A stretch of 43,275 nucleotides of DNA from Methylobacterium sp. J-088 (lineage in GTDB: Bacteria; Pseudomonadota; Alphaproteobacteria; Rhizobiales; Beijerinckiaceae): NCBI RefSeq assembly GCF_022829295.1, contig NZ_JAKSYH010000207.1, forward strand, positions 1-43,275. The letters are read 5' to 3'. The notes under the pieces are model-generated. The model was not told the DNA's origin, did not search any database, and saw only the letters and a program-made list of their open reading frames with translations. This document shows positions 6,817 to 14,619 of the stretch, in pieces (the first letter of the stretch is position 1; every line of letters starts with the position of its first letter). The position numbers and the translations under genes were made by a program.

Positions 6817-9444
6817 GTGATCGGCAACAACGGATCCGACAGCGGCGGCGAGATCGGTTCGACGCCGCAAACCGCGACGGCGTCCACGCAGCTCGACCGT
6901 CTGGTCGCCCGGGCACGCGTTGCCGACCTGTGGGAACAGGTCTGGCCGGTCCTCTGGCGCGGTCTCGCCGTCGCGCTGCTGTTCCTGATCGTGTCCTGGT
7001 CAGGTCTATGGCTCGATCTTTCGCCGCTTTGGCGACAGATCGGCCTGGGTATCCTCGCTGTCCTGCTTGTCGTCGCGCTCCAACCCCTCATCCATCTCAG
7101 GCGGATCGAACGGCGCTTGGCGCTGTCCCGGCTGGACCGGGAAGCGGCACTCCGCGATCCGTCCCTGCGGCACGGCCCGGCGTCGACGGCGCAGGATTCC
7201 CTCGCTGTCGGCGCCGCCGACGCGGGCAGCCGGGCCCTCTGGGACCTGCATCAGCGCCGCGCGGCGCGGGATTTAGCCGGTCTCCGGGTCGCGTTGCCGC
7301 GGCCGGGCATGGTCCGGCGCGACCCCTTCGCGCTGCGCGCCGGTTTGATCGTCGCGGCCGCCGCCAGCCTGTTCGTGGCCGGCCCCGAATGGCGCGACCG
7401 GATCGGTGCCGCCTTCGATTGGCATGAGCCGGTGGCCCCCGGCCCGAACTTCCGCGTCGACGGGTGGATCGATCCGCCGCTCTATACGCGGATGCCGCCG
7501 CTGCTGATCGCCATGGATGGCAGCGACCAGCACCTGCGGGCACCGGTCAACGCGCAACTCATCGTGCGCATTGCCGGACAGGGCAAGGCTGCGGCCAACA
7601 CCACGCTGACGGCCAACGCCGGGCTCGTGCCCATACCCGGCCAGGAGCCGCGTCCGGACCTGCGCGAGGAGCGTTACCGCATCGCCGGCAATGCGGAACT
7701 GACGATCGTAACGCCGGCCGGCCGGCAACGTCTGACCGTGGACGCGATCCCCGATCGTCCACCGGAGGTGACCGCCCTTGGAGGGCCCGAGGTGAACGGG
7801 CGCGGGACCTTCAACCTGACCTATCGCGCGAAGGACGATTACGGGCTTAGCTCGGCCGAGGCGGTGATCGCACCGGTCAAACCCGGCCGCTCCCTCGTTC
7901 CGATCCCTCACATCAGCCTCGCGTTGCCCAGCGACGCCTCCGGGGACACGGAAACCAAGACCCTGATCGATCTGACCGACAACCCCTGGTCGGGTGCCCG
8001 CGTGCGCTACCAGATCGTCGTCAAGGACGAGGCCGGGCAGGAAGGTCGCACGACAGAGACCGAGATCACGCTGCCGGCCCGCCCGTTCCGCGATCCGTTG
8101 GCGCGTGCGCTGGCGGAAGAACGGCGTCGGCTCGTGACCGCGCCCGATACGGACAGGCCCTGGGTTCAGTCCGCGCTCGACGCGCTGCTGGTCGCCCCCG
8201 ACATGTTCACGCCGCAGCCGGCGATCTACCTCGGCCTGCGCACGGCCACGACACGCCTGCGCCGGGCCCGGGCGGATTCCGACCTCGTCGACGTCGCCGA
8301 CCTGCTCTGGGAAATGGCGCTGAAGATCGAAGATGGCGATCTGTCGGATGCCGAGAAGCAGCTGCGTCAAGCTCAGGACCGGCTGAAGGAAGCGATCGAG
8401 CGCAACGCGCCCGACGACGAGGTCAAGCGCCTCACCCAGGACCTGAAGCAGGCGCTCGACAAGTTCCTGTCCGAGATGGCGCAGAAGCAGGGTCGCGAGC
8501 CGAACAAGTCCGGCGAGCGGCAGCAGAACAACCAGCAATCGAAATCCGTCACGCCCGAGGATCTCGACAAGATGATCCAGGACATGGCCGACGCGATGAA
8601 GCGCGGCGACACCGCCGAGGCGCAGCGCCTGATGGAGCAGTTGCGCAACATCCTGGAGAACCTCCAGACCGCCGAACGTGGCCAGTCCGATCAGACGTCG
8701 CGCGAGATGCAGAAGCAGATGCGCGATCTCGACGCGATGGCGCGCGAGCAGCAGGGCCTGCGCGATCAGACCTTCAAGGATGGGCAGGACCAGCAGGGTG
8801 GCCAGCGCCAGCCGAAAAGCGGCCAGCCGCAGCAGGGCCAGCGCGGCCAGCAGGGGCAGAAGCAGCAGGGTCAGCAGGGCCAGAGCCAACAGGGGCAGAA
8901 GGGCCAGGGTCAGAAGGGCCAGGGGCAGCAGGGTGACGCGGGCGAGCAGCAGCAGGCGCTCCGGCAGAGGCTCGAGCAGCTTGAGCAGCGCATGAAGGAG
9001 AACGGCATGCGCGGCGAGCAGGGCCTGGCGGATGCCGAGAATGCCATGCGCGAGGCCGAGAACGCCCTGAAGCAGGGCGATTCCGACGAGGCGGTGGATG
9101 CACAGGGCCGCGCCCTCGACGGTCTGAAGCGGGGTGCCGAAGGCATGACGCAGCAGATGCAGGAGATGGCCGAGGGACAGGGCCAAGGCCAGGGTGAAGG
9201 CCAGCAGGAGGGTGGGCAGCAGCCGGGGAAACAAGGTCAAGCCGGCGCCCGCGACGACGACCCGCTCGGCCGCCCCACCCGCGGTCGCGACATGAGCGAC
9301 GGACGCGTCCGCGTACCCACGGCCGATGAATCCGCCGTCCAGCGCGCCCGGCGCATCATGGAGGAGCTGCGGCGCAAGCTCGGCGATCCGACACGGCCCC
9401 GCGAGGAACTCGACTACTTCGAGCGCCTGCTCCGTCGCAACTAG
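6817..9444 (+). CDS. DUF4175 (TIGR02302-type) membrane protein
   Basis: The protein has 875 residues and begins at a GTG. Two transmembrane helices lie at about 48-66 and 75-92, with a third at 173-190. A large extracytoplasmic domain of beta character follows (FRVDGWIDPP, YRAKDDYGLSSAEAVI). Next comes a long charged helical region (about 480-650), a Gln/Gly-rich tract (about 655-712), another helical part and a conserved-looking C-terminus ending ELDYFERLLRRN. The family is common in Rhizobiales, usually annotated as TIGR02302, and has no established function. The Gln/Gly tract suggests an extended or sticky linker. The gene is monocistronic by spacing. Confidence 0.85.
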   Translation: MIGNNGSDSGGEIGSTPQTATASTQLDRLVARARVADLWEQVWPVLWRGLAVALLFLIVSWSGLWLDLSPLWRQIGLGILAVLLVVALQPLIHLRRIERRLALSRLDREAALRDPSLRHGPASTAQDSLAVGAADAGSRALWDLHQRRAARDLAGLRVALPRPGMVRRDPFALRAGLIVAAAASLFVAGPEWRDRIGAAFDWHEPVAPGPNFRVDGWIDPPLYTRMPPLLIAMDGSDQHLRAPVNAQLIVRIAGQGKAAANTTLTANAGLVPIPGQEPRPDLREERYRIAGNAELTIVTPAGRQRLTVDAIPDRPPEVTALGGPEVNGRGTFNLTYRAKDDYGLSSAEAVIAPVKPGRSLVPIPHISLALPSDASGDTETKTLIDLTDNPWSGARVRYQIVVKDEAGQEGRTTETEITLPARPFRDPLARALAEERRRLVTAPDTDRPWVQSALDALLVAPDMFTPQPAIYLGLRTATTRLRRARADSDLVDVADLLWEMALKIEDGDLSDAEKQLRQAQDRLKEAIERNAPDDEVKRLTQDLKQALDKFLSEMAQKQGREPNKSGERQQNNQQSKSVTPEDLDKMIQDMADAMKRGDTAEAQRLMEQLRNILENLQTAERGQSDQTSREMQKQMRDLDAMAREQQGLRDQTFKDGQDQQGGQRQPKSGQPQQGQRGQQGQKQQGQQGQSQQGQKGQGQKGQGQQGDAGEQQQALRQRLEQLEQRMKENGMRGEQGLADAENAMREAENALKQGDSDEAVDAQGRALDGLKRGAEGMTQQMQEMAEGQGQGQGEGQQEGGQQPGKQGQAGARDDDPLGRPTRGRDMSDGRVRVPTADESAVQRARRIMEELRRKLGDPTRPREELDYFERLLRRN

Positions 9445-9526
9445 CGCGTTCTCCGCCGAAACGGGTACCGGTTCGGTGCAAGACAGCGCGTCACGACACA
9501 AGCTGAGAGCCGTGCACGATTGCAGC
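9445..9526 (-). repeat. Intergenic repeat, module 2 (copy C)
   Basis: The reverse complement of this stretch matches 66-150 with conserved blocks CCGAACCGGT, TTCGGCGGAG and GCACGGCTCT. It begins immediately after the stop codon of the DUF4175 gene. Its dispersed intergenic nature is inferred from two diverged copies in one window. Confidence 0.6.
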
Positions 9527-9615
9527 GCGATCGGGCACGGCTTTAAGCCCCTCTCTTCTCAACCCGCGATGCGGAACCGGGCGCCGGTTCCCGTCAGGCC
9601 CGGATCGTCGCCGCC

Positions 9616-9801
9616 ATGTCGTCCAACACCCTCGTCCTTCTCGCCTGCCTGGCCGTGGCCTTCGTGCTGTTCTTCGGCCTCGCCAACATGATGCGCGGCG
9701 GCAGCGCCAACCTATCGCAGAAATTGATGCGTCTGCGCGTCCTGCTGCAGTTCGTTGCCATCGTGATCATCATGGGCGTGGTCTGGTGGCGCTCGGCCTG
9801 A
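9616..9801 (+). CDS. Twin-transmembrane small protein, HIG1-like
   Basis: The protein has 61 residues with two membrane helices (about 5-24 and 42-58). The connecting loop MMRGGSANLSQKLMRLRVLLQ resembles the HIG_1_N (hypoxia-induced protein) signature seen in small alphaproteobacterial inner-membrane proteins. Mitochondrial relatives associate with cytochrome oxidase supercomplexes; a respiratory role here is inference. The small gene lies upstream of the adenosyltransferase/etf group, separated from it by the PagL-like gene. Confidence 0.8.
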   Translation: MSSNTLVLLACLAVAFVLFFGLANMMRGGSANLSQKLMRLRVLLQFVAIVIIMGVVWWRSA

Positions 9802-9940
9802 GCCCGGCAGCGCCAGTGTGACCGGCCTGCCGCACCCATGGTCTTTCGCGGCGCGCGGGGATGAATCGGCGGCCTGAGCGCGAGGAGGCCGTGCTACGCT
9901 CGATAGTATCGAACCGTCACGTCGCTTCGGCCGAGTGTCC

Positions 9941-10570
9941 ATGACCGCCCCTTTCCGCACCTGTCTCATGGGCCTGATCTCCGTCGCGGCGATCCTGCCC
10001 GTCTCGGCTGCGGATCTGGCGCCTGCTCCGGCGACCTACTACGCGCCGCCGGCCCAGCCGCTCAGCATCGTCTCCGAGGTCCGCATCGGCGGCTCGGTTC
10101 AGGATCCGGGCAGCGCGGAGGGCAAGCTGCCCGGTTTCAGCAAGGGGAATGTCAACGGCGAGATCCTGTTCGCGAAGCCGATGATCAGCGCCGATCCGTT
10201 CTGGCAGGCCTTCGTGCCGCGGCCCACGGTGGGCGGCAGCTACAACACCGGCGGCCGGACGAGCTACGCCTATCTCGGCGCGACCTGGACCCTCGAGATC
10301 TTCCCGGAAACCTTCAACCGTCGCGTCTTCCTGGACGGGTTCTTCGGCGGCGTGGCCCATAACGGCTATACTGGCCCGAAGGCGCTGACGCCCTACGGCT
10401 TCAACACCCTCGGGTGCTCGCCGATGTTCCGCGAAGCCGCCGCCTTGGGCTTCCGTCTGACCGAGCATTGGAGCATCATGGCCACCGTCGAGCATATGTC
10501 GAACGCGGGCCTCTGTGCGAACAACCGCGGTCTGACCAATTTCGGCGGCAAGATCGGCTACACCTTCTGA
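9941..10570 (+). CDS. PagL-like lipid A 3-O-deacylase (acyloxyacyl hydrolase family)
   Basis: The product has 209 residues (211 if the GTG at 9935 is used). A signal peptide covers about residues 1-24, ending in a VSAAD-like site. The rest is an outer-membrane beta-barrel with alternating strands and a C-terminal aromatic residue (IGYTF). The PagL catalytic His-x-Ser appears in VEHMSNAGLC near the C-terminus, followed by NNRGLTNFGGKIGY. PagL removes the 3-O-acyl chain of lipid A in the outer membrane and so alters LPS. Two cysteines (in LGCSPMF and GLCANN) may pair. It stops 13 bases before the adenosyltransferase gene, so the two may be co-transcribed despite unrelated roles. Confidence 0.8.
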   Translation: MTAPFRTCLMGLISVAAILPVSAADLAPAPATYYAPPAQPLSIVSEVRIGGSVQDPGSAEGKLPGFSKGNVNGEILFAKPMISADPFWQAFVPRPTVGGSYNTGGRTSYAYLGATWTLEIFPETFNRRVFLDGFFGGVAHNGYTGPKALTPYGFNTLGCSPMFREAAALGFRLTEHWSIMATVEHMSNAGLCANNRGLTNFGGKIGYTF

Positions 10571-10583
10571 GGCGTCCCGCTGC

Positions 10584-11156
10584 GTGGTCAAGCTCAACAA
10601 GATTTATACGCGCACCGGCGATAATGGCACGACCGCTCTGGCGGACGGGCAGCGGCGCTCCAAGGCGGATCTGCGAGTCGAGACCTACGGGACCGTCGAC
10701 GAGACCAATGCCTGTCTCGGGCTCGTTCGCCTGCACACGTCGGGTGCGCTCGATGGGATGCTCGGCGCGATCCAGAACGATCTGTTCGATCTCGGCGCGG
10801 ATCTCGCGACACCGCCGAGCCCGGAGCCTCTCCCCTACGAACCGCTGCGGATCGTGGCCAGCCAGGTCGAGCGGCTCGAGCGCGACATCGACGCCGTGAA
10901 CGCGGCGATCCCGCCGCTCAAATCCTTCGTGCTGCCCGGCGGCTCGCCGGCCTCTGCCGCCCTGCACCTCGCCCGCACGGTCTGCCGCCGTGCCGAGCGT
11001 CTGGCGGTCGCGCTCGCCGCGGACGAGACCGAAATCGTCTCGCCGGAGGCGCTGCGTTATCTCAACCGCCTGTCGGATTTTCTGTTCGTCGCCGGCCGCG
11101 CGGCCAATGCCGACGGCGCCGACGACGTGCTCTGGGTGCCCGGCGCCAACCGCTGA
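10584..11156 (+). CDS. Cob(I)alamin adenosyltransferase, PduO type
   Basis: The enzyme has 190 residues and transfers the adenosyl group of ATP to cob(I)alamin or cobyrinic acid diamide, making adenosylcobalamin. Hallmarks are the N-terminal KIYTRTGDNGTTALADGQR ATP site, the DETNACLGL block, and the C-terminal CRRAERLAVAL and LRYLNRLSDFLFVAGR helices. A GTG start (10584) fits the family N-terminus. It precedes etfB by 168 bp. Its product would serve B12-dependent mutases such as methylmalonyl-CoA or ethylmalonyl-CoA mutase; this link is inference from known methylotroph pathways. Confidence 0.93.
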   Translation: MVKLNKIYTRTGDNGTTALADGQRRSKADLRVETYGTVDETNACLGLVRLHTSGALDGMLGAIQNDLFDLGADLATPPSPEPLPYEPLRIVASQVERLERDIDAVNAAIPPLKSFVLPGGSPASAALHLARTVCRRAERLAVALAADETEIVSPEALRYLNRLSDFLFVAGRAANADGADDVLWVPGANR

Positions 11157-11195
11157 GTCGCCGAACCCTTTTCCGGCAGCCTCCACTGCGCCGCG

Positions 11196-11224
11196 TTGAC
11201 AAGGCGGAAATGTGGCCGCTACGG
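11196..11224 (+). promoter_or_regulatory. Candidate sigma-70 promoter for etfBA
   Basis: A perfect -35 hexamer TTGACA (11196-11201) is followed after 17 bp by CTACGG (11219-11224), a weak -10. It lies 100 bp upstream of the etfB ATG. A 7-bp stem (11252-11258 with 11264-11270, loop TCCGT) follows in the predicted leader. Confidence 0.5.
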
Positions 11225-11324
11225 TCCGGCCGCCCTGCACGCCCCCCGCGACGGCGCCTCCGTGGCGCCGGCGGGACCGGCCTGCACGATGATAAGAATC
11301 CTCCTGGGAAGGATCGTAACCGCC

Positions 11325-12074
11325 ATGAAGGTGCTGGTGCCCGTCAAGCGGGTTGTGGACTACAACGTCAAGATCCGCGTGAAGGCCGATGGCTCCGGGG
11401 TCGAACTCGCCAACGTCAAGATGTCGATGAATCCCTTCGACGAGATTGCCGTCGAGGAGGCGATCCGGCTCAAGGAGAAGGGCAAGGTCACGGAGATCGT
11501 GGCCGTCTCGATCGGCCCGCAGCAGGCGCAGGAGACGCTTCGCACCGCGCTGGCCATGGGCGCCGACCGGGCGATCCTGATCAAGACCGACGTCAATTGC
11601 GAGCCGCTGGCGGTGGCCAAGCTCCTGAAAGCCGTGGTCGACAAGGAAGGTCCGCAGCTCGTCATCCTGGGCAAGCAAGCGATCGACGACGATTCGAACC
11701 AGACCGGCCAGATGCTCGGCGCGCTGCTCGGCTGGCCGCAGGGGACCTTCGCCTTCAAGGTCGAGGTCGGCGAGGGCAGCCTCGAGGTCACCCGCGAGGT
11801 CGATGGCGGGCTGCAGACGGTGGCGCTGAAGCTGCCGGCGATCGTTACGACCGACCTGCGCCTCAATGAGCCGCGCTATGCGAGCTTGCCCAACATCATG
11901 AAGGCCAAGAAGAAGCCGCTCGAAGAGCTGGCACCCGATGCCCTGGGCGTCGACGTTACCCCGAAGCTCAAGGTTCTCAAGACCGCGGAGCCGCCGGGGC
12001 GCTCGGCCGGCGTGAAGGTGGGTTCCGCGGCCGAACTGGTCCAAAAGCTCAAGGTCGAAGCCGGCGTGATCTGA
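11325..12074 (+). CDS. etfB: Electron transfer flavoprotein beta subunit
   Basis: The product has 249 residues, the normal EtfB length. EtfB pairs with EtfA, binds AMP and helps carry electrons from acyl-CoA dehydrogenases to ETF:quinone oxidoreductase. Visible hallmarks are MKVLVPVKRVVDYNVK at the start, the MNPFDEIAVEEA region, and the family signature around VALKLPAIVTTDLRLNEPRYASLPNIMKA. The ATG at 11325 has GGGAAGGA 11-18 bases upstream. A longer frame from 11196 adds non-family sequence and is rejected. etfA follows after 67 bp, so the two form an operon. Confidence 0.95.
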   Translation: MKVLVPVKRVVDYNVKIRVKADGSGVELANVKMSMNPFDEIAVEEAIRLKEKGKVTEIVAVSIGPQQAQETLRTALAMGADRAILIKTDVNCEPLAVAKLLKAVVDKEGPQLVILGKQAIDDDSNQTGQMLGALLGWPQGTFAFKVEVGEGSLEVTREVDGGLQTVALKLPAIVTTDLRLNEPRYASLPNIMKAKKKPLEELAPDALGVDVTPKLKVLKTAEPPGRSAGVKVGSAAELVQKLKVEAGVI

Positions 12075-12141
12075 TTTGCGGGCGAGGCTCCCCGTCCGGG
12101 GTCGAGCCGCGCATCACCACATTCGGGGATTTGAGACGACC

Positions 12142-13095
12142 ATGACGACACTCCTCTTCGTCGAGCACGGCAACGGCCAGATCAAGGACGGGACGCTGAA
12201 GGCGTTGACCGCCGCCAAGGCTATCGGCGCGCCGATCCATGCCCTTGTGCTCGGCGCCGGATCCAAGTCCGTCGCCGATGCGGCGGCCAAGCTCGACGGC
12301 GTCGACAAGGTGCTGGTCGCCGAGGACGCCGCCTACGACCATGATTTGGCCGAGCCGGTCTCGGCGTTGATCGCCTCGATTGCGGAGCCCTACGAGACGA
12401 TCATCGCCTCGGCCTCGACCACGGGGAAGAACGTGCTGCCGCGCGTCGCCGCCCTGCTCGACGTGGCGCAGGTCTCCGACATCATCAAGGTCGTTGCGGC
12501 CGACACGTTCGAGCGGCCGATCTATGCCGGCAACGCGATCCAGACCGTCCAGACGCCGGCCGGCAAGCGGGTCATCACCGTGCGGACCGCAGCCTTCAAG
12601 GCCGCCGGCGAGGGCGGGTCCGCGGCCGCGGTCGAGTCGGTCTCCGCCTCTGCGCCCGAGGCCACCGGTTCAAGCTTCAAGGGCGAGGAGATCGCCAAGT
12701 CCGACCGGCCGGAGCTGGCTGCGGCACGGATCATCGTCTCGGGCGGCCGGTCGCTCGGTTCCTCGGACAAGTTCCACGAGCTGATCGAGCCGCTCGCCGA
12801 TACGCTGGGCGCCGCGGTCGGTGCCTCTCGCGCCGCGGTGGACGCGGGCTACGCGCCGAACGACTGGCAGGTCGGCCAGACCGGCAAGGTGGTGGCGCCC
12901 GATCTCTACGTGGCGGTCGGTATCTCCGGCGCGATTCAGCATCTCGCTGGCATGAAGGACTCGAAGGTCATCGTTGCCATTAACAAGGATGAGGACGCAC
13001 CGATCTTCCAGGTCGCGGATTACGGCCTCGTCGGAGACCTGTTTCAGGTTGTTCCGGAGCTGCAATCGGAGCTCGGCAAGGCGAAGGGCCAGTAA
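12142..13095 (+). CDS. etfA: Electron transfer flavoprotein alpha subunit
   Basis: The product has 317 residues. The N-terminal domain (about 1-190) is followed by the FAD-binding domain with IIVSGGRSLGSSDKF, the AGYAPNDWQVGQTGK segment, and the family signature LYVAVGISGAIQHLAGMKDS then VIVAINKDEDAPIF. It forms the soluble ETF heterodimer with the preceding EtfB. The ATG at 12142 gives the usual N-terminus (MTTLLFVEHGNGQ). The pair probably serves acyl-CoA dehydrogenases of fatty-acid or ethylmalonyl-CoA metabolism. The next gene, 3-hydroxybutyryl-CoA dehydrogenase, is 186 bp downstream on the same strand. Confidence 0.95.
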   Translation: MTTLLFVEHGNGQIKDGTLKALTAAKAIGAPIHALVLGAGSKSVADAAAKLDGVDKVLVAEDAAYDHDLAEPVSALIASIAEPYETIIASASTTGKNVLPRVAALLDVAQVSDIIKVVAADTFERPIYAGNAIQTVQTPAGKRVITVRTAAFKAAGEGGSAAAVESVSASAPEATGSSFKGEEIAKSDRPELAAARIIVSGGRSLGSSDKFHELIEPLADTLGAAVGASRAAVDAGYAPNDWQVGQTGKVVAPDLYVAVGISGAIQHLAGMKDSKVIVAINKDEDAPIFQVADYGLVGDLFQVVPELQSELGKAKGQ

Positions 13096-13281
13096 AGGGC
13101 CGATTGACGCGCCGGCGGCGCGCGCGGGTATTTCCAGTCCCACGCGCGCCCACGGGTTCCTTCGGCATCCGTGATTGGTCTAGAAGGCAGCGACGGCGTG
13201 AGTTCAGGCCGTCGTCTTGGCGCAGTCCGTCGGGTGCGGCGGCCGTGCAGTGGCAACGGCATCAGGGGCACAGGTCGGTCA

Positions 13282-14163
13282 ATGGGCATGGAGATCAAGC
13301 GGGTCGGCATCATCGGCGCGGGCCAGATGGGCAGCGGCATCGCGCAGGTCTGCGCTTCGGCCGGTCTCGACGTCCTGCTGAACGACCGCGATCCGGTCCG
13401 CCTGGAGAATGGTCTGAGCCTGATCGAGGGCAACCTCGGGCGCCTCGTCTCCAAGGGCACCATCTCGGATGAGGATAGCCGCGAGGCCCGGTCGCGCATC
13501 AATCCGGCGCGGGACTTCGACGCGCTGGGACCCTGCGATCTCGTAATCGAGGCCGCAACCGAGAACGAGGCCACCAAGCGCGAGATCTTCACGTCCCTGT
13601 GCCCGTCGCTGAAGCCGGAAACACTGGTTGCCACCAACACGTCGTCGATCTCGATCACCCGGCTCGCCGCCGCGACGGATCGGCCGGAGCGGTTCATCGG
13701 CATCCACTTCATGAATCCGGTGCCGGTGATGCAGCTCGTCGAGCTGATCCGCGGCATCGCCACCGAAGACGCGACCTACGAGACCTCCAAGGCGTTCATC
13801 GCCAAGCTGGGCAAGACTTCGACGATGTCGGAGGATTTTCCCGCGTTCATCGTCAACCGCATCCTGTTGCCGATGATCAACGAGGCGATCTACACGCTCT
13901 ATGAGGGTGTCGGCTCGGTCGAGTCGATCGACACGGCGATGCGGCTCGGCGCGAACCATCCGATGGGCCCGCTCCAGCTTGCCGATTTCATCGGCCTCGA
14001 TACCTGCCTCTCGGTGATGCAGGTGCTTTACGAGGGGCTGGCGGATTCGAAGTACCGCCCCTGCCCGTTGCTCGTGAAGTATGTCGAAGCCGGCTGGCTC
14101 GGCCGCAAGGCGAAGCGCGGCTTCTACGATTATCGCGGACCGACCCCGGTTCCGACCCGCTGA
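13282..14163 (+). CDS. hbd: 3-hydroxybutyryl-CoA dehydrogenase
   Basis: The enzyme has 293 residues and is NAD(P)-dependent, interconverting 3-hydroxybutyryl-CoA and acetoacetyl-CoA. The Rossmann motif GxGxxG is at Gly12/Gly14/Gly17 (IGAGQMGSGIAQ). The catalytic histidine is His142 in GIHFMNPVPVMQLVELI, with the conserved SSIS and FIVNRILLPMINEA segments. The C-terminal domain shows GANHPMGPLQLADFIGLDT. Two close in-frame ATGs exist (13282, 13288). The longer upstream frame from 13171 lacks family sequence. The placement after etfBA fits C4 acyl-CoA oxidation/reduction. A GC hairpin follows the stop. Confidence 0.94.
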   Translation: MGMEIKRVGIIGAGQMGSGIAQVCASAGLDVLLNDRDPVRLENGLSLIEGNLGRLVSKGTISDEDSREARSRINPARDFDALGPCDLVIEAATENEATKREIFTSLCPSLKPETLVATNTSSISITRLAAATDRPERFIGIHFMNPVPVMQLVELIRGIATEDATYETSKAFIAKLGKTSTMSEDFPAFIVNRILLPMINEAIYTLYEGVGSVESIDTAMRLGANHPMGPLQLADFIGLDTCLSVMQVLYEGLADSKYRPCPLLVKYVEAGWLGRKAKRGFYDYRGPTPVPTR

Positions 14164-14173
14164 TCGAGCGATC

Positions 14174-14195
14174 GGGGCGACCGCGTGGCCGCCCC
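14174..14195. terminator. Hairpin between convergent genes
   Basis: GGGGCG (14174-14179) pairs with CGCCCC (14190-14195). After an A/C mismatch the stem continues with two more pairs to a GCGT loop. It lies between the convergent 3-hydroxybutyryl-CoA dehydrogenase and the small gene at 14204, so it may act in both directions, but T-runs are absent. Confidence 0.4.
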
Positions 14196-14203
14196 GGCAT
14201 TCC

Positions 14204-14506
14204 TCACTTCGTCGCGCCATTCGCTCCGGGCTGGGCCGGCTGCGGGTAGGATGGGTTGCCGCCCGGCACAGCGGTGCTGTTCGAGGACGACGCCGCTCCG
14301 GACTGGCCGTTGACCGAGCCCGTCACTTCGCGACGCGAGGCATCCTGGCTCTGGCTGGCGTAATCCTTCGGTGAATTCGCACCGTTCCACGTCAGCAGCC
14401 CGACCGTGGCGATCGCCAGGAGCACGAGGCTCGCCACCAGAACCCAAAGCACGGGCTTGCCGCGCTCGCCCTGACGACTGTCCTGCGGGTTCAATCTCTC
14501 GGCCAT
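14204..14506 (-). CDS. Small single-pass membrane protein
   Basis: The protein has 100 residues. A cytoplasmic N-terminus (MAERLNPQDSRQGERGK) is followed by one membrane helix at about 20-40 (PVLWVLVASLVLLAIATVGLL). The rest is a Ser/Gly/Pro/Asn-rich, probably disordered tail. The ATG at 14506 is chosen because GAGGAT lies 7-8 bases upstream; the frame could extend to 14581 but without a ribosome site. The family is not recognised. Confidence 0.65.
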   Translation of the reverse strand: MAERLNPQDSRQGERGKPVLWVLVASLVLLAIATVGLLTWNGANSPKDYASQSQDASRREVTGSVNGQSGAASSSNSTAVPGGNPSYPQPAQPGANGATK

Positions 14507-14619
14507 CTGCACACATCCTCGACTGCGGGACGCAACACGCGGCAGCGTGATCTGCGACACGATCCCGTTACCGGCGGCCAACGCGGGCCCGGGGAAGCAA
14601 GTTCCTATCGCCGGGTCGG

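Noticed and set aside
7273..9501. A 742-codon minus-strand frame opposite the DUF4175 gene.
   Set aside because: It is Leu/Arg-rich, a mirror of GC-rich and Gln-rich codons of the real gene, with no recognisable domain.
10476..12044. A 522-codon minus-strand frame opposite the adenosyltransferase and etfB.
   Set aside because: It crosses two well-conserved plus-strand genes and has shadow-type composition.
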